From NCBI GenBank assembly GCA_951640165.1, contig OX621250.1, positions 14,905,501-14,969,500 of the forward strand: a stretch of 64,000 nt of DNA, given 5' to 3'. This document shows positions 12,110-22,627 of the stretch, piece by piece. This DNA is from Pseudoips prasinana (lineage: Eukaryota; Arthropoda; Insecta; Lepidoptera; Nolidae). The notes beneath the pieces were generated by a model. The model was not told the DNA's origin. It searched no databases and saw only the letters and a list, made by a program, of their open reading frames with translations. The position numbers and the translations under genes were made by a program. The stretch's first letter is position 1. The number at the start of each line of letters is the position of its first letter.

Positions 12110-12358
12110 ATATCTAGGGGCAATGTCACACAGATTATCCTAGCCCCAAACTAAGCAAAGCTTGTACTATGGTTACCAGGCGACGATATACATACTTATA
12201 TAGATAGATATATACTTAAATACATAGAAAACATCCATGACTCAGAAACAAATATTCGTGCTCATCACACAAATATTTGCACTTACCGGGATTCGAACCC
12301 AGGACAACCAGCTTCGTAGGCAGGAGCACTACCAACTAGGCTACGGTGGCTACGGTGT
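12110..12358 (-). repeat. tRNA-derived SINE, family C, nearly complete
   Basis: Minus-strand SINE. The plus strand shows 'ccccaaactaagcaaagc', 'ttgtactatggttaccagg', 'catccatgactcagaaac', and the reversed tRNA head 'gggattcgaacccaggac' plus 'actaggctacggtgg'. Almost the same sequence recurs at 50818-51055. The two copies differ by few bases by eye, so they are relatively young. Confidence 0.8.
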
Positions 12359-14200
12359 AAATATAATATGTAACAATCTTCATTGGTACACTAGTTAACA
12401 CTAGCATTTCATTGCCACATCAGTAGACACATTTTGATATTTACAGTATCTTTATTACTTAGGCAGTAAGAGTGATTTTTGAACTGCAATGTTTCCACGG
12501 TCATGGGGTTGACCCACAGATTATCAAACGTAACCTTAAAATAAAACGGGCTATAACTTTTATATCCCAACTTCTAAAAATCTAAGAAATTACAAATGCC
12601 TTTTCTATCGCATTAACCACCAATTAAAACATAAAATATCCCGAAACACGAAATTTTACTAGCGGTACAAAATTCTCAGACATTCTTGCCGTTTACCTTT
12701 TTCATCTCCCCATCTCGGAAAGAGTTCGTTTTTATCCGCTAGAGGCTAAAGTAAATTTGAATTTAGAACATCGTGTGCACTAATTTTGTGAATTCAAAAC
12801 ATCATAAAACCTATTTACTTCTACCTGTATGGTGCTGAGCTGACATACAACATGTTTTTATTTGTTAAAAATTCAGACTCGGAACCGCCTTAGAGTACTT
12901 TTTTTTAATTTGCTTCGCTAAATGTTACGTTATGTAACAAAATATTAAAATCAACTTAAGTAACTGTAGCAACATTTGGTATTACTTATTTGTTATGATT
13001 TAATACTTAAACTGAAATAAAAGTATCATGTCATTGTACATTTAGTCATTTCCTCGCTGAAGTGGGATGAAAAGTTACGTGTTGCCCTCGAGTGCATAGA
13101 TTTTTCACTTCGTGCTCTGAGGACTCCCTCGCTAATACTCAAGATTCTAATTTTAGAATCCTTAGTAATTTTTGTTAGAACATTTAATTTATCTTTTAAA
13201 CAATCTTTATTAAAGTAATTAGATAGCCTTGGTAGTTCAGTAATTATTTTGTGCTTTATATTAGTTGCAGCAATCTGAATGTGGACCATAAAATTAACAG
13301 TAAATAATAATAGTAATAGCCATTTGCAGTAGCCATCTAAAAACGAGTTTGCACTAAGGTCTATTAAGTGATTTTTTTATAATTATTTCATCGTGAATCA
13401 TTATTATGTCTAAATTTAATTACTCCAGTAAATCCAACAAACCCATAAACATTAATAAGGTATTTTACGGAATATCTCATCAAATCAATCATCTTTACAA
13501 AACAATCAACATCCAGTTATACCCGAAGTTCAAGCGCCACTTAAACTAATATAGATCTACCAATAAACATTGAACCACAATTTCATAACCGACTAATTAA
13601 CGCTGAATAACTTAAGACACTTTCCTTAACTGCTAAATTATACGATCAAGCAGTAATTAGCTATACAAATGCGTAGCAAATTCTATAAATATGTAGGCAG
13701 TACGAGCTTCTCTAAGGAGTCAAAACCGGATGATAATGTAGAAAAAGTATGGGAGCTAACGAGAGACGCAGGAAAAAATTCTTGAGCTTGTGGGTCACAG
13801 CGCATAAGGCGAAGCAAGTACGCTGCAAAACTTGCCTTCCATACACAGAGAACATTAATATTTCATTAAAACACACGTTAGCGCGTTCGAGTCGGCGATG
13901 TGTCAAATTGAAATATACGATCGATACGCTGACCTGACGTTTACAATACACTTGTAGATGACTCCTTGTGACTCAAGCTCTACCGCCGTCTGTGCCTGGA
14001 TAGCTTACGTTACTCAACATGATTAATTTATTGTAATGCTATGTTTCACAATTACATGTGATTGTAATCTTTTTAATTACTTCATTTAAGGAGACTTAGA
14101 ATTCTTTTGTGCACTTTACGAGATACGACGACAGTTTGTCTACGTTCATAAGTTTTTATTACAAAATGTTTATTTCTCTACTTAGTTTTTTAAGCCTTTG
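12359..14200. other. AT-rich stretch without a gene
   Basis: No recognised repeat or gene. Overlapping plus and minus frames at 13712-13951 are reciprocal shadows of a slightly G+C richer patch and show no domain. Confidence 0.4.
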
Positions 14201-14203
14201 ACA

Positions 14204-14382
14204 TCCTAATTGTATTATAAATGCGAAAGTTTGTTAGTATGGATGGTGTGTGGATGTTTGTTATTCTTTCATGCAAAAACTACCGATCGAATTGTGATGA
14301 ACATTGTAGCTCATGTATCCGAATAACACATTTGCTATAATTTATAAAGTTTAGCGCGGCTAAAACCGTGGGGCACAGCTAG
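14204..14382 (+). mobile_element. Short non-autonomous Helitron, 179 bp
   Basis: Starts with TC after an A (14203) and ends with CTAG followed by T, the A|T insertion rule of Helitrons. A subterminal GC hairpin (gcgcggctaaaaccgtg) lies just before 'gggcacagctag'. The internal text 'attataaatgcgaaagtttg' is shared with the copies at 41132, 49006 and 58121. No Rep/helicase is encoded. Confidence 0.75.
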
Positions 14383-14395
14383 TATAATATAAATC

Positions 14396-14605
14396 CTGCG
14401 ACATTATTCACACACGGCCATCTGATCTCAAATCAAGCAGAACTTGTACTATAAAAATCATGACTGATATTACTACATATACTATTTTTTTGTAAATACT
14501 TATTTATATAAATAATCACACCCATACACAACATAAACTGATATGTTCATGTACAAAAATATTTGTCCTGGGTGGGAATCACGTTAACCAGCCCGCCAAT
14601 TATTA
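14396..14605 (-). repeat. tRNA-derived SINE, family B
   Basis: 'gcgacattattcacacac', 'ggccatctgatctcaaat', 'gaacttgtactataaaaatc', 'ttgtcctgggtgggaatc' and 'ttaaccagcccgccaatt'. The tRNA-like head is shortened after the B box. It sits 13 bp after the Helitron. Confidence 0.7.
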
Positions 14606-15797
14606 TATAAATGAATAGTTATTGTTACAAGCACACAATTATACTGGGTTGTTGATTAGTATAAGGCCGTAATTATTTGCTATTCAAGTTTCTCAACCAA
14701 TATTTTTTGTCTTAATTCTTCAAAACTGATACGACGCGTATCTTATAAATAATATTATTTATTTTAGTACCTGTTCATGACTGCGTTAAGTCTATTTTGT
14801 GCTATCTTAATATCGTAAAAATGCTTCATAGATTGTAAATCCTTAGACCAACGAAATTACACTATCCACATGGTAGAAATGTAAGTTTTGAGTATTACTC
14901 AAAATTACATAAATTATATGCATGTAAGAGTGTTGGAACCGCGGCGGGGCAACGGCATGATACGGAAGGGTCTCAACGTGTTACAATGTGCTGAATTGAA
15001 TTTGCGCATGCACACATCACGCCAAACCGACATGGCGATTTGTGCTTGGATTGACACTTTGGTACATACATAATTCAGCTAGGACAAACGATAAAGTTAT
15101 GAAAAACCTTATGTAATTTACTATAAGTTATTATTTATTGTTCTCAAGTAAGTGACTTATTTGTTTTTATTGAGAATAAAGAATCTTTATACCTTTAAAA
15201 AAGAACAGCAGCCATATTGTTACAGGCAACACTCACACTTATTTTCACCATTCATTGATTTTTAATGCAGCTTATTTAAAATATTAAGTCTTACCCATTT
15301 CTCGCAAATACGTATTTAATTTAACACGCATGAACGTAGGAATAGTGTCGTCGGTTCCCATACTCTGATATGATACACTTTTATTTTCAAATAGTAACAT
15401 TTTTCACATTATCTACTACTTTGATCATAATTTATAACTTCACGCGCAATAATCAAGTGTGAAGTTGACGTCATAGTCAATCAATTCCTTGAGATCACAT
15501 ATGAATAAAATAATATTTATGGTGTGATATTTATTACATCACATTATGGACATGTAAAGTGATAGTAATAAAAAATAAAATACGCAAGACAGCAGACTAG
15601 ACTTAATTCATGATACTCTAAACGGTATTATGTGACTCATAAAAACCAGGTTCTATAAGTACTGTGTATCAGTTAATCTATAAATCATTTTAAACGAGTA
15701 TATAATTTAACCCTGAAAATCCCTCAATAATCCAAGGATTTACAGATTTTTAAAGTTACAGAAAAAGCGAGTTTTGAATCGCTTATAATAATAATAA
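14606..15797. other. AT-rich stretch before the Dong element
   Basis: No gene seen. It ends in 'ataataataata', the TAA array into which the retrotransposon is inserted. Confidence 0.4.
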
Positions 15798-18700
15798 TAC
15801 ATTGAAGCTTCGACAAGGATCCCCGCCACCGGTGGTTTAGTGCGCCGCATGCGATGGACATTATTAAATAATGAGAATGTCATGCACGCGTACTATGGGG
15901 CGACAGAGGGGGGAACCAATCTCACCGCTTACCGTTCCCGTATGTTGCTATTGTTTCAGGCTCTTGAACCAGATCTGACCGTTTCGGAGCAACGCCTATC
16001 CGATCAGGTGCGGGTCATACAGCGGAACCATATGCTGGATGGATCTACACTTGATCGGCTGCGTGCAGAGGCTGTCATCTCCACGTCTGCCGCCGATCGG
16101 AATAATGTATCCGCTCTGCCGCCTAATTTGTTATCGGCGCAGGCGGATCCGAGGCCCGAGACGGTGGACTTTGGAGATGCTACCCAGGTAAGCTCCCAGG
16201 ATAATGAGCATTTGAGGAGGGCTTTGGAAAGTGCGATTTTGGAATATAGGGATATATCCGTCTGTAATAGACCGCAGTTACCACGTTATCCCACGCACAA
16301 ACGTAATATGGCGCTAGTGGTCGCTCTAGATTGCATGCTAGAACCATATTTTGGATCTAGCCTAGATCTTGCGGATACGCACTCGATTCTTTACTGTGCA
16401 GCAGTCGCGGCGTGTCGGGTGGCCCATGTTGGGTTTTCAGGACCCAACAAGTCCACACGACCCACCCCCGTCAAACCAGCATGGCAAGAAAGAATCGAGC
16501 GACGTATCTCAGCAGCTAGAGTGACCATCGGCAAGCTAATCTGCTTCAGGTCGGGAAACAATCGCCCTAGAGTTATGCGTTATGTGACACAGGCATTCGC
16601 CGGTACAGGTACATTACCGCGTGATTACACTGCCTGTGTCACGGAACGCATAGACTACCTGAAGCAGAAAGTTTCTGCGTGGGCTAACCGTATACGGCGG
16701 TACAAGGAACGGGCGGATAGGTTTCACCAAAATCGATCTTTCCAAAGTGACCAAAGAAAAGTGTATCGAAGGTGGGAGGGAACTTCCAGTAGTGTGACTG
16801 ATGGTTGTTTACCAAATATGGATGAAATGGCCTCATTTTGGAAAAATATTTGGTCAGCGCCCATACGTCACACCGATGGACAATGGATTGATGTAGTTAA
16901 GCGCTCATGTGAACACTTGCAACCTATGCAATATATTAATATTACCCCCTCTGATGTGGGGAATGCGGTTCGTCCGACTCATAACTGGAAAAGTCCTGGG
17001 CCGGATGGACTGCATAATTTCTGGCTAAAGTGGTTGCGAAGCTCGCATGCGTGCTTAGCTACTCAATTCCAAGAAGCTATCGATACTGGCTCCCTCCCAC
17101 CTTTTATGACAAACGGTATCACTTTTCTGCTCCATAAAACTGGTAGTACCACGGATCCAAAGAATTATCGACCCATCACGTGCTTACCCACTATATATAA
17201 GCTCCTTACATCCATTCTGGTGTCAAAATTAAATGAGCATTTATATGCCAATCATGTTTTAGATCCTGCTCAGAATGGATGTAGGGTTGGGTCCCGTGGT
17301 ACTAAGGAGCTCCTCCTCATAGACATGGCCGTTAGCCAACAGGTTCGCAAAGGTCGAAGAAGTCTCTCCGCTGCCTGGATTGACTATAAGAAGGCATATG
17401 ATTCGGTGCCCCATACATGGTTAAGACGGGTACTAGAGTTGTATAAAGTTGATGCAGCTCTATGCGCCTTTCTTACCTCGTGTATGGGACAGTGGACCAC
17501 GGTTCTCCGTCTTTCAGGAACCGGAGTGACTCCTTCGATGTCCGAACCTATAAGGATTGAGCGAGGCATATTCCAGGGTGACAGTTTGAGTCCCTTGTGG
17601 TTTTGCCTGGCCTTGAATCCTCTGAGCGCTGTGCTGAGGGATTCCGGGTTAGGTTATCGGTTGCGGAGAGGGGGTGAGACCATTTCTCATCTTCTGTATC
17701 TGGATGACCTCAAGTTATATGCTCCGAATAAACCAAATCTGATATCCCTACTAAACCTCACAGAAAGATTTAGCAGTGATATTGGAATGGAGTTCGGTGT
17801 AGATAAATGTGCGGTCATACATGTACAGAGGGGTAGAGTTGTAAATTCTGATAATTTACAACTCACCGAGAGTATGACTCTCAGATCCCTCTCTGAAACT
17901 GAAACCTACAAATACCTTGGTATGTCTGAGTGTCTAAATATCCCAGATGGTGACATTAAGCAGTTGGTGAAGGAACGCTTCTTTAACCGCTTGACAAAAG
18001 TACTGAAAAGTCTATTGTCAGGTGGTAATAAAGTGCGTGCTTTCAACGGCTGGGTAATGCCTCTACTGGTTTACACCTTCGGCATACTAAGGTGGACTCA
18101 AACCGAGTTAGATGCCCTGGATCGTAAAGTCCGGAAACGCCTAACGACGTACCGTATGCACCATCCACACTCTTCACTAATGAGATTGTATATCCCACGG
18201 AAGTGTGGGGGTCGAGGCTTCCTCAATGCCAAGAACCTACACAACCGTGAGGTATGCAATCTCAGGGAATATTTCCTTGGTGTTGAGTGTGGGATGCATC
18301 GAGACGTCGCCGCCGTTGACAACGGACTCACGCCCCTCTCCTTGGCTAAAGAAAACTGGAGAAAGCCCGTCGTACTTAGCACTCGGGATCGAATTGACGT
18401 ATGGAAGAGCAAGGTGCTTCATGGTAGGTTCCACCAGGCCCTACATGGTGCTCATGTGGACCTACAAGCGTCTGTGGCCTGGCTACGTTTCGGTGACCTA
18501 TTTGGGGAAACCGAAGGTTTTGCTTGTGCAATTGCTGATGAAGTTGTCAAGACGAGGAACTATCGGAAGCACATCTTTAAGGACGGTACCATCGACATTT
18601 GTCAGGCATGTCACCGTCCCGGAGAGTCTATCAGACACATTGTTTCCGGTTGTTCCTACCTTGCCAACGGCGAGTTCTTGCACAGGCATAATCAAGTTGC

Positions 18701-19320
18701 CAGGATTATCCACCAGCAGCTTGCTCTTCGGTATGGTCTTGTAGACTCCGAAGTGCCGTATTACAAGTACGTACCGGAACCAGTTCTAGAAAACGGTTAT
18801 GCCAAGCTCTACTGGGACCGCTCTATCATTACGGACAGGACTATTGTTGCCAATAAGCCTGATATCGTTTTGGTAGACCGGTTGGAGCACCGGGCATTTA
18901 TTGTTGATATCACTGTCCCATTTGACGATAACCTCGTAAAAGCCGAGAATGACAAGTTGTCAAAGTATTTAGATTTGGCATACGAGGTTACCGCCATGTG
19001 GGATGTGAACTCAACAATAATTGTCCCAATAGTCGTCTCCGTAAACGGTCTCATAACAAAGAGCCTCAACCAACACCTTAAGAGGCTCTCACTAGATCAC
19101 TGGGTCAAGGGCCGGATACAGAAGGCGGCAATTATGGGAACGGCACGCATCGTGAGGAGGTTCCTCACTCTGTCGCCCTGACCACCGGCGGCCTAGGGCG
19201 TACAACCCCGCCGCTGGGGGAGCTCTGTTTTTTACGTATTTATTTGTATATTATTGTTTTATATATCGATTTTATAAGAATAAATATGTATTAAATATGA
19301 AAATAAATAAATAAGTTGGA
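15798..19320 (+). mobile_element. Full-length R4/Dong-clade non-LTR retrotransposon
   Basis: The 5' junction is a run of TAA triplets (15786-15799) directly followed by unique, G+C-rich element sequence. The 3' end, after a short 3' UTR, is again followed by TAA triplets (about 19320-19330). Insertion into TAA repeats is the known habit of Dong elements, and the encoded protein fits that clade. The 3' UTR (19182-19320) starts with a G+C-rich stretch able to fold (ccaccggcggcc ... cgccgctggggg) and ends in an AT-rich tail. Base composition of the coding part is near 48% G+C, unlike the flanks. No truncation or internal damage was found, so the insertion is probably recent. Exact ends are blurred by the TAA array. 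Confidence 0.85.
15849..19181 (+). CDS. R4/Dong-type retrotransposon polyprotein (reverse transcriptase plus endonuclease)
   Basis: This single ORF would copy the element's RNA into DNA at a nicked chromosomal target. Residues are numbered from the in-frame GTG at 15840. The first ATG is residue 4 (15849), taken as the start, and the frame stays open up to the flanking TAA array. The N-terminal ~100 residues lack a visible zinc finger. Reverse transcriptase: SPGPDG (385-390), motif A WIDYKKAYDSV with catalytic D515, FQGDSLSP (578-585), and catalytic YLDD (620-623). Then a CCHC knuckle C921-x2-C924-x8-H933-x4-C938, and a restriction-like endonuclease with PD (1007-1008), VDITVP (D1023) and a downstream KAEND..KY segment. 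This order (RT, CCHC, restriction-like endonuclease) defines the R2/R4/Dong group, and no APE-type endonuclease is present. Over 1,110 codons there is no stop or frameshift. Clade assignment rests on the TAA target and general resemblance. Confidence 0.9.
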   Translation: MRWTLLNNENVMHAYYGATEGGTNLTAYRSRMLLLFQALEPDLTVSEQRLSDQVRVIQRNHMLDGSTLDRLRAEAVISTSAADRNNVSALPPNLLSAQADPRPETVDFGDATQVSSQDNEHLRRALESAILEYRDISVCNRPQLPRYPTHKRNMALVVALDCMLEPYFGSSLDLADTHSILYCAAVAACRVAHVGFSGPNKSTRPTPVKPAWQERIERRISAARVTIGKLICFRSGNNRPRVMRYVTQAFAGTGTLPRDYTACVTERIDYLKQKVSAWANRIRRYKERADRFHQNRSFQSDQRKVYRRWEGTSSSVTDGCLPNMDEMASFWKNIWSAPIRHTDGQWIDVVKRSCEHLQPMQYINITPSDVGNAVRPTHNWKSPGPDGLHNFWLKWLRSSHACLATQFQEAIDTGSLPPFMTNGITFLLHKTGSTTDPKNYRPITCLPTIYKLLTSILVSKLNEHLYANHVLDPAQNGCRVGSRGTKELLLIDMAVSQQVRKGRRSLSAAWIDYKKAYDSVPHTWLRRVLELYKVDAALCAFLTSCMGQWTTVLRLSGTGVTPSMSEPIRIERGIFQGDSLSPLWFCLALNPLSAVLRDSGLGYRLRRGGETISHLLYLDDLKLYAPNKPNLISLLNLTERFSSDIGMEFGVDKCAVIHVQRGRVVNSDNLQLTESMTLRSLSETETYKYLGMSECLNIPDGDIKQLVKERFFNRLTKVLKSLLSGGNKVRAFNGWVMPLLVYTFGILRWTQTELDALDRKVRKRLTTYRMHHPHSSLMRLYIPRKCGGRGFLNAKNLHNREVCNLREYFLGVECGMHRDVAAVDNGLTPLSLAKENWRKPVVLSTRDRIDVWKSKVLHGRFHQALHGAHVDLQASVAWLRFGDLFGETEGFACAIADEVVKTRNYRKHIFKDGTIDICQACHRPGESIRHIVSGCSYLANGEFLHRHNQVARIIHQQLALRYGLVDSEVPYYKYVPEPVLENGYAKLYWDRSIITDRTIVANKPDIVLVDRLEHRAFIVDITVPFDDNLVKAENDKLSKYLDLAYEVTAMWDVNSTIIVPIVVSVNGLITKSLNQHLKRLSLDHWVKGRIQKAAIMGTARIVRRFLTLSP

Positions 19321-20440
19321 ATAATAATAAAAAATCTTTATATCAGGCATAACCCATAATTAGTGATTTTTGTGTTAGTAACCAGTTATGCTTACATGCT
19401 ATATTAGTATTGTTAGTACTACATTTTCTTATTTATTAACCTTTTATTTATTAAGTTTAACCGATTGTCATTTATATCTTAGGAGCTTCCAAATTTCGAA
19501 ATCGAATTATCCTATTTGCAGTTACAATGTCTTTATTTTATTCGTTAGTGTGGCAAACGAACAAGTGGGCCACTTGGTAAATAATCAACGCCGCCCATGG
19601 ACAGTCTCAACATCTGGAGAGCCGCAAGTGCATTGTCATTTGCTACAGAAAACTATTAAAAAAGATTATACTTTAATACCGATAGTTTCGTGATAGGTCT
19701 AATAGTCAGAAAATGAGTACTGCTTTCAGCCAAGTTTCGGTTACGGCGGCCAAATACAAAAGGTACATACACAACTACGAGTATTCCTCTCTATAAACAC
19801 CTTTGTCACAGGGACGTTAGACGAGATCAAGACTTTCCTGAGCAAGTCAACATCTTAAGGTTATTAAAAAAAAAAAAAATCTCGTGAAACTGAACACAGT
19901 ATAATATATTCTATGCGCGGAAAGAAAGTACAAATACGAACGCACTGCCACTACTAAAACTCTTAATGAATTATAGTTTGTGTTCATATCTATAATCGCG
20001 ATCCACTCGCCTGGATGACTTCAGAAATGGTCATAAAAATCGTTCCTAAAACCGATCCTCTCACGCATTTCCACTTAGTAACGACCCCGAGTTGAAGTTC
20101 GAAACCCAAAGAAGATGCCTTATGGAGCGGCTTACTTACTTTAAAGTCTTGTTTGTTACTGGGTTTCAGTGTATTGAACGTCCATCTATATTGTCCAGTG
20201 AAAGCTTCCATGGCTAACTCCAAAATTCATGTTAAAAGTTTTAGAAATCTTTTAAAATGAGGGATGCGGAGGGATTATTTGACGCCTATTAGGGTAAATA
20301 GTGTATCTATGTAAAGTTGCTTTGTGTGGGTATGCTGTTTGCTGTAGAATGTAAAAATCTCATGAGCCTACAACACTACAAAATTGATAATAATATAGTT
20401 TATATTAAATACTTTATAATTTAATGAACAAATATTAATT
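19321..20440. other. Intergenic stretch with one repeat fragment
   Basis: A fragment at about 19550-19645 (tggcaaacgaacaagtgggc, cgccgcccatggacag, gccgcaagtgcattg) matches the repeat at 52683-52816. The 77-codon minus frame at 19990-20223 shows no domain. Otherwise nothing is recognised. Confidence 0.45.
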
Positions 20441-20449
20441 TAATATTAT

Positions 20450-20642
20450 TGTTTTTTTTTTAGATTTGTGTTTTTTAATTTATTTGCTTTTCCTTATATT
20501 TCTTTCATTTTGTATTTAGTTCTTTAAGAGAAGAAGGAACGGGAGCTACAACTGCCAACAAACTGTTTTGCAGTTTGGCAGATGTACCAAATTAGTTGAT
20601 AAAAATTTAAATGTACTGTGAATAAACTTTTATTTTATTATG
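20450..20642 (+). repeat. Probable LINE 3' UTR fragment
   Basis: 'gggagctacaactgccaac', 'aaactgttttgcagtttggc' and a terminal 'gtgaataaacttttatttt' resemble lepidopteran jockey-type LINE 3' UTRs, with a polyadenylation-like AATAAA at the end. No coding remnant. Confidence 0.4.
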
Positions 20643-20744
20643 TGGTTTTCTAATTTATAGCTTATAATTTAATTTAATTATTTACTTTTGAATATATATA
20701 TTTTGATACTATTTTAAAATGAGTTGTATAAATTTAAGTGCGGG

Positions 20745-20812
20745 TGGCAATCGAACCATCGAACCACGGGGTATCGGCACCATGTGCGTTAACCGCTCTG
20801 CCACCGCACCAT
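20745..20812 (-). repeat. tRNA-like SINE head (minus strand)
   Basis: Minus strand reads 'ggtgcggtggcagagcggtt' (A-box region) and '..ggttcgattgccacccgc' (B box). It looks like a tRNA-derived SINE start. The acceptor stem does not close well, so I do not call a functional tRNA gene. Confidence 0.45.
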
Positions 20813-20841
20813 GCTATCACACTTGAATTTATATAATCCAT

Positions 20842-21075
20842 TCTACATTAATCATCATCATCATCATATCAGCCGAAAGACGTCCACTGTTGGACAAAAG
20901 CCCCAAAATTCTCAACAATGGCCGGTCTTGTGCTGCCCGCATCCAGTGGCTTCCCACGACTCTAGCAAGCTCGTCGGTTCACCTTGTAGGGGCCCTGCCT
21001 ACGCTGCGTCTTCCGGATCGTAGTTCACTCGAGAACAATTCTTTGGGCTACGTCGACTACATTGGTTCACATTAA
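20842..21075 (-). repeat. RTE-type LINE 3' end (minus strand)
   Basis: The plus strand starts with (CAT)n and 'atcagccgaaagacgtccac', the reverse of the standard lepidopteran RTE/SINE end '..gtctttcggctgatatgatgatg'. It is followed by 'ttgtgctgcccgcatccagt' and 'tcgtcggttcaccttgtagg'. Related tails lie at 33050 (plus), 42165 (minus) and 45298 (minus). Confidence 0.7.
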
Positions 21076-21583
21076 TTCTACATATCTTAACGCAATTAAG
21101 ATGCTTTTAAAAAACTGACTATTTTTACAAATACTGCTGATCTCTCTATTCCTAAACTCTCTTAATATCTTATTTAATTTATTCTACAAGCTAAAAACTT
21201 ATGGAGAGTTCGTTAACTCCATTATAAAGCTGTACTAAAGGGTTATAGGATTGCATCGAATCGGTATAATTCAATGAGCACTACTTGATCTGATGATTGT
21301 TATTGAGCTATTGCCAATTCAACTGAGTGAGGCACCTATTGAACATTTTCATTCAAGCGTCATATTTGATTGACTTCATTCTGAACGCGTGGTGTAATCC
21401 AGTAAACAAACTATGAACTATTTCCATGACAGAATCAATTCATGTTGTTCCTTTAAAATAGCCGCTTTTAAGTAATTTACAATAGTAGTATAGACTGCAG
21501 AAGTCTCACAAAAAAGCTTCATTTCTTTAGATATCAGCCTACAAATTAAAGAGTATAATAAAAAATATGCAGGCAGTCTTTGA

Positions 21584-21960
21584 GGAGTGCTGATAGAAGT
21601 GAAAAATAGTTTTTCATACTTCTCATACTCGGAAAGTAGTATTTATTTGATCGGAGTAGCGAATGGAAGATGCTACTTCCCAACTTTGAGACGTAAAGAC
21701 TCAAAGTAATTGCTTCCTATGGTGGGAATAAATTTTAAACATAGAACTAAATTTGCTTAGGTAGTCAACTGTAAAAAAATCTAACACAATTAAGAATAAA
21801 AAGTGCACAACGCCGCTAAAGAAGTTTTCAAAAATGCCGCGGTCATGTGATTGTATAAACGGCCAGTGTGAATTAAAAAAAAAAAGTCTCTCCGTCTTAC
21901 TATCGATACTCAATATTCGATCAAATCACATATTGTCCTGACGCGAGTTTAACATTTTTA
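21584..21960 (-). repeat. DNA-transposon-like repeat family M, copy 1
   Basis: Reverse complement of 45884-46235. Shared landmarks: 'tctcatactcggaaagtagt', 'gatgctacttcccaac', 'agtaattgcttcctat', 'ctaaatttgcttaggtag', 'cggtcatgtgattgtat'. This copy holds an extra 'cgccgctaaagaagtttt' module that the other copy carries outside, near 45525. Probably a non-autonomous DNA element; no ORF. Confidence 0.65.
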
Positions 21961-22017
21961 TCCATCCCAAAAAGTGTTAAACGCCTCTAAAGAAGTTGCA
22001 CTTCAAAAATAAATAGC

Positions 22018-22250
22018 CGGGACATAGCACACATTGCCCACTAGCCTAATCTAAGCAAAGCTTCTAATATAGATACTAGATAACGAATAAAAAGACGTAT
22101 TTACTATTTTTAAATATATACATACTATACACAGAAAACACCCAAATCAAGACAGACATGTGGATGAACACAAAAATTTGTCTTGTGCGAGGATTGAACC
22201 TACGACCTAAATATTTAGTGGATTAACCAAGTCTATTCTAAAATTCAATT
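22018..22250 (-). repeat. tRNA-derived SINE, family B/C relative
   Basis: 'gggacatagcacacattgcc', 'aatctaagcaaagcttctaa', 'gtgcgaggattgaaccta' (reverse B box) and 'tagtggattaaccaagtc'. Diverged from the 12110 and 54211 copies, but with the same modular order. Confidence 0.6.
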
Positions 22251-22409
22251 GAATCATTGCGAAAACAAGCGTTCTTGCGTTACAAATTGTATCAGCAGGA
22301 TACGTAAGAAGGGGAAATTCTAAAGAACGTATGACTTTAATTCAGGGTTGTAAAACTGCTTTTTATCCAGATTTTATATTGTTTGATTCGGCTGTCAGCT
22401 TTTGAAGGT

Positions 22410-22627
22410 AATAAGTATGAACTGCTATGTGGCTGGCGGCAAAGAATATCACCACCCCATTTCATCCCATGGGGGTGTAGAAGTTGTTCCGAGGAAACAT
22501 TTACCAGAGAACAGGCAGCAGCGTCTCTCCGAGTACTATGATCGTACATCTTACTGCGATCTCCAACCTGACTAAGAGTGGCGATTATGCCGTACCCCTC
22601 CAAAAGATGAACGTAATTCGCTGCAAC
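22410..22627 (+). repeat. LINE-tail repeat (same family as 36180)
   Basis: 'caccaccccatttcatccca', 'gggtgtagaagttgttccga', 'gagaacaggcagcagcgtct' and 'gtggcgattatgcc' match 36180-36390 step by step. It leads directly into the tandem array. Class probably LINE 3' region. Confidence 0.55.

Noticed and set aside
18205..18744. 179-codon frame inside the Dong element
   Set aside because: Overlaps the large polyprotein frame in the region of its endonuclease. It is a shadow of a G+C-rich coding sequence.
19990..20223. 77-codon minus-strand frame with balanced composition
   Set aside because: It looks somewhat protein-like, but no motif, neighbour exon or splice site supports it.
20745..20812. tRNA gene candidate on the minus strand
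   Set aside because: The box motifs are present, but the cloverleaf is poor and the T arm is duplicated (gttcgatggttcgattg). SINE head more likely.
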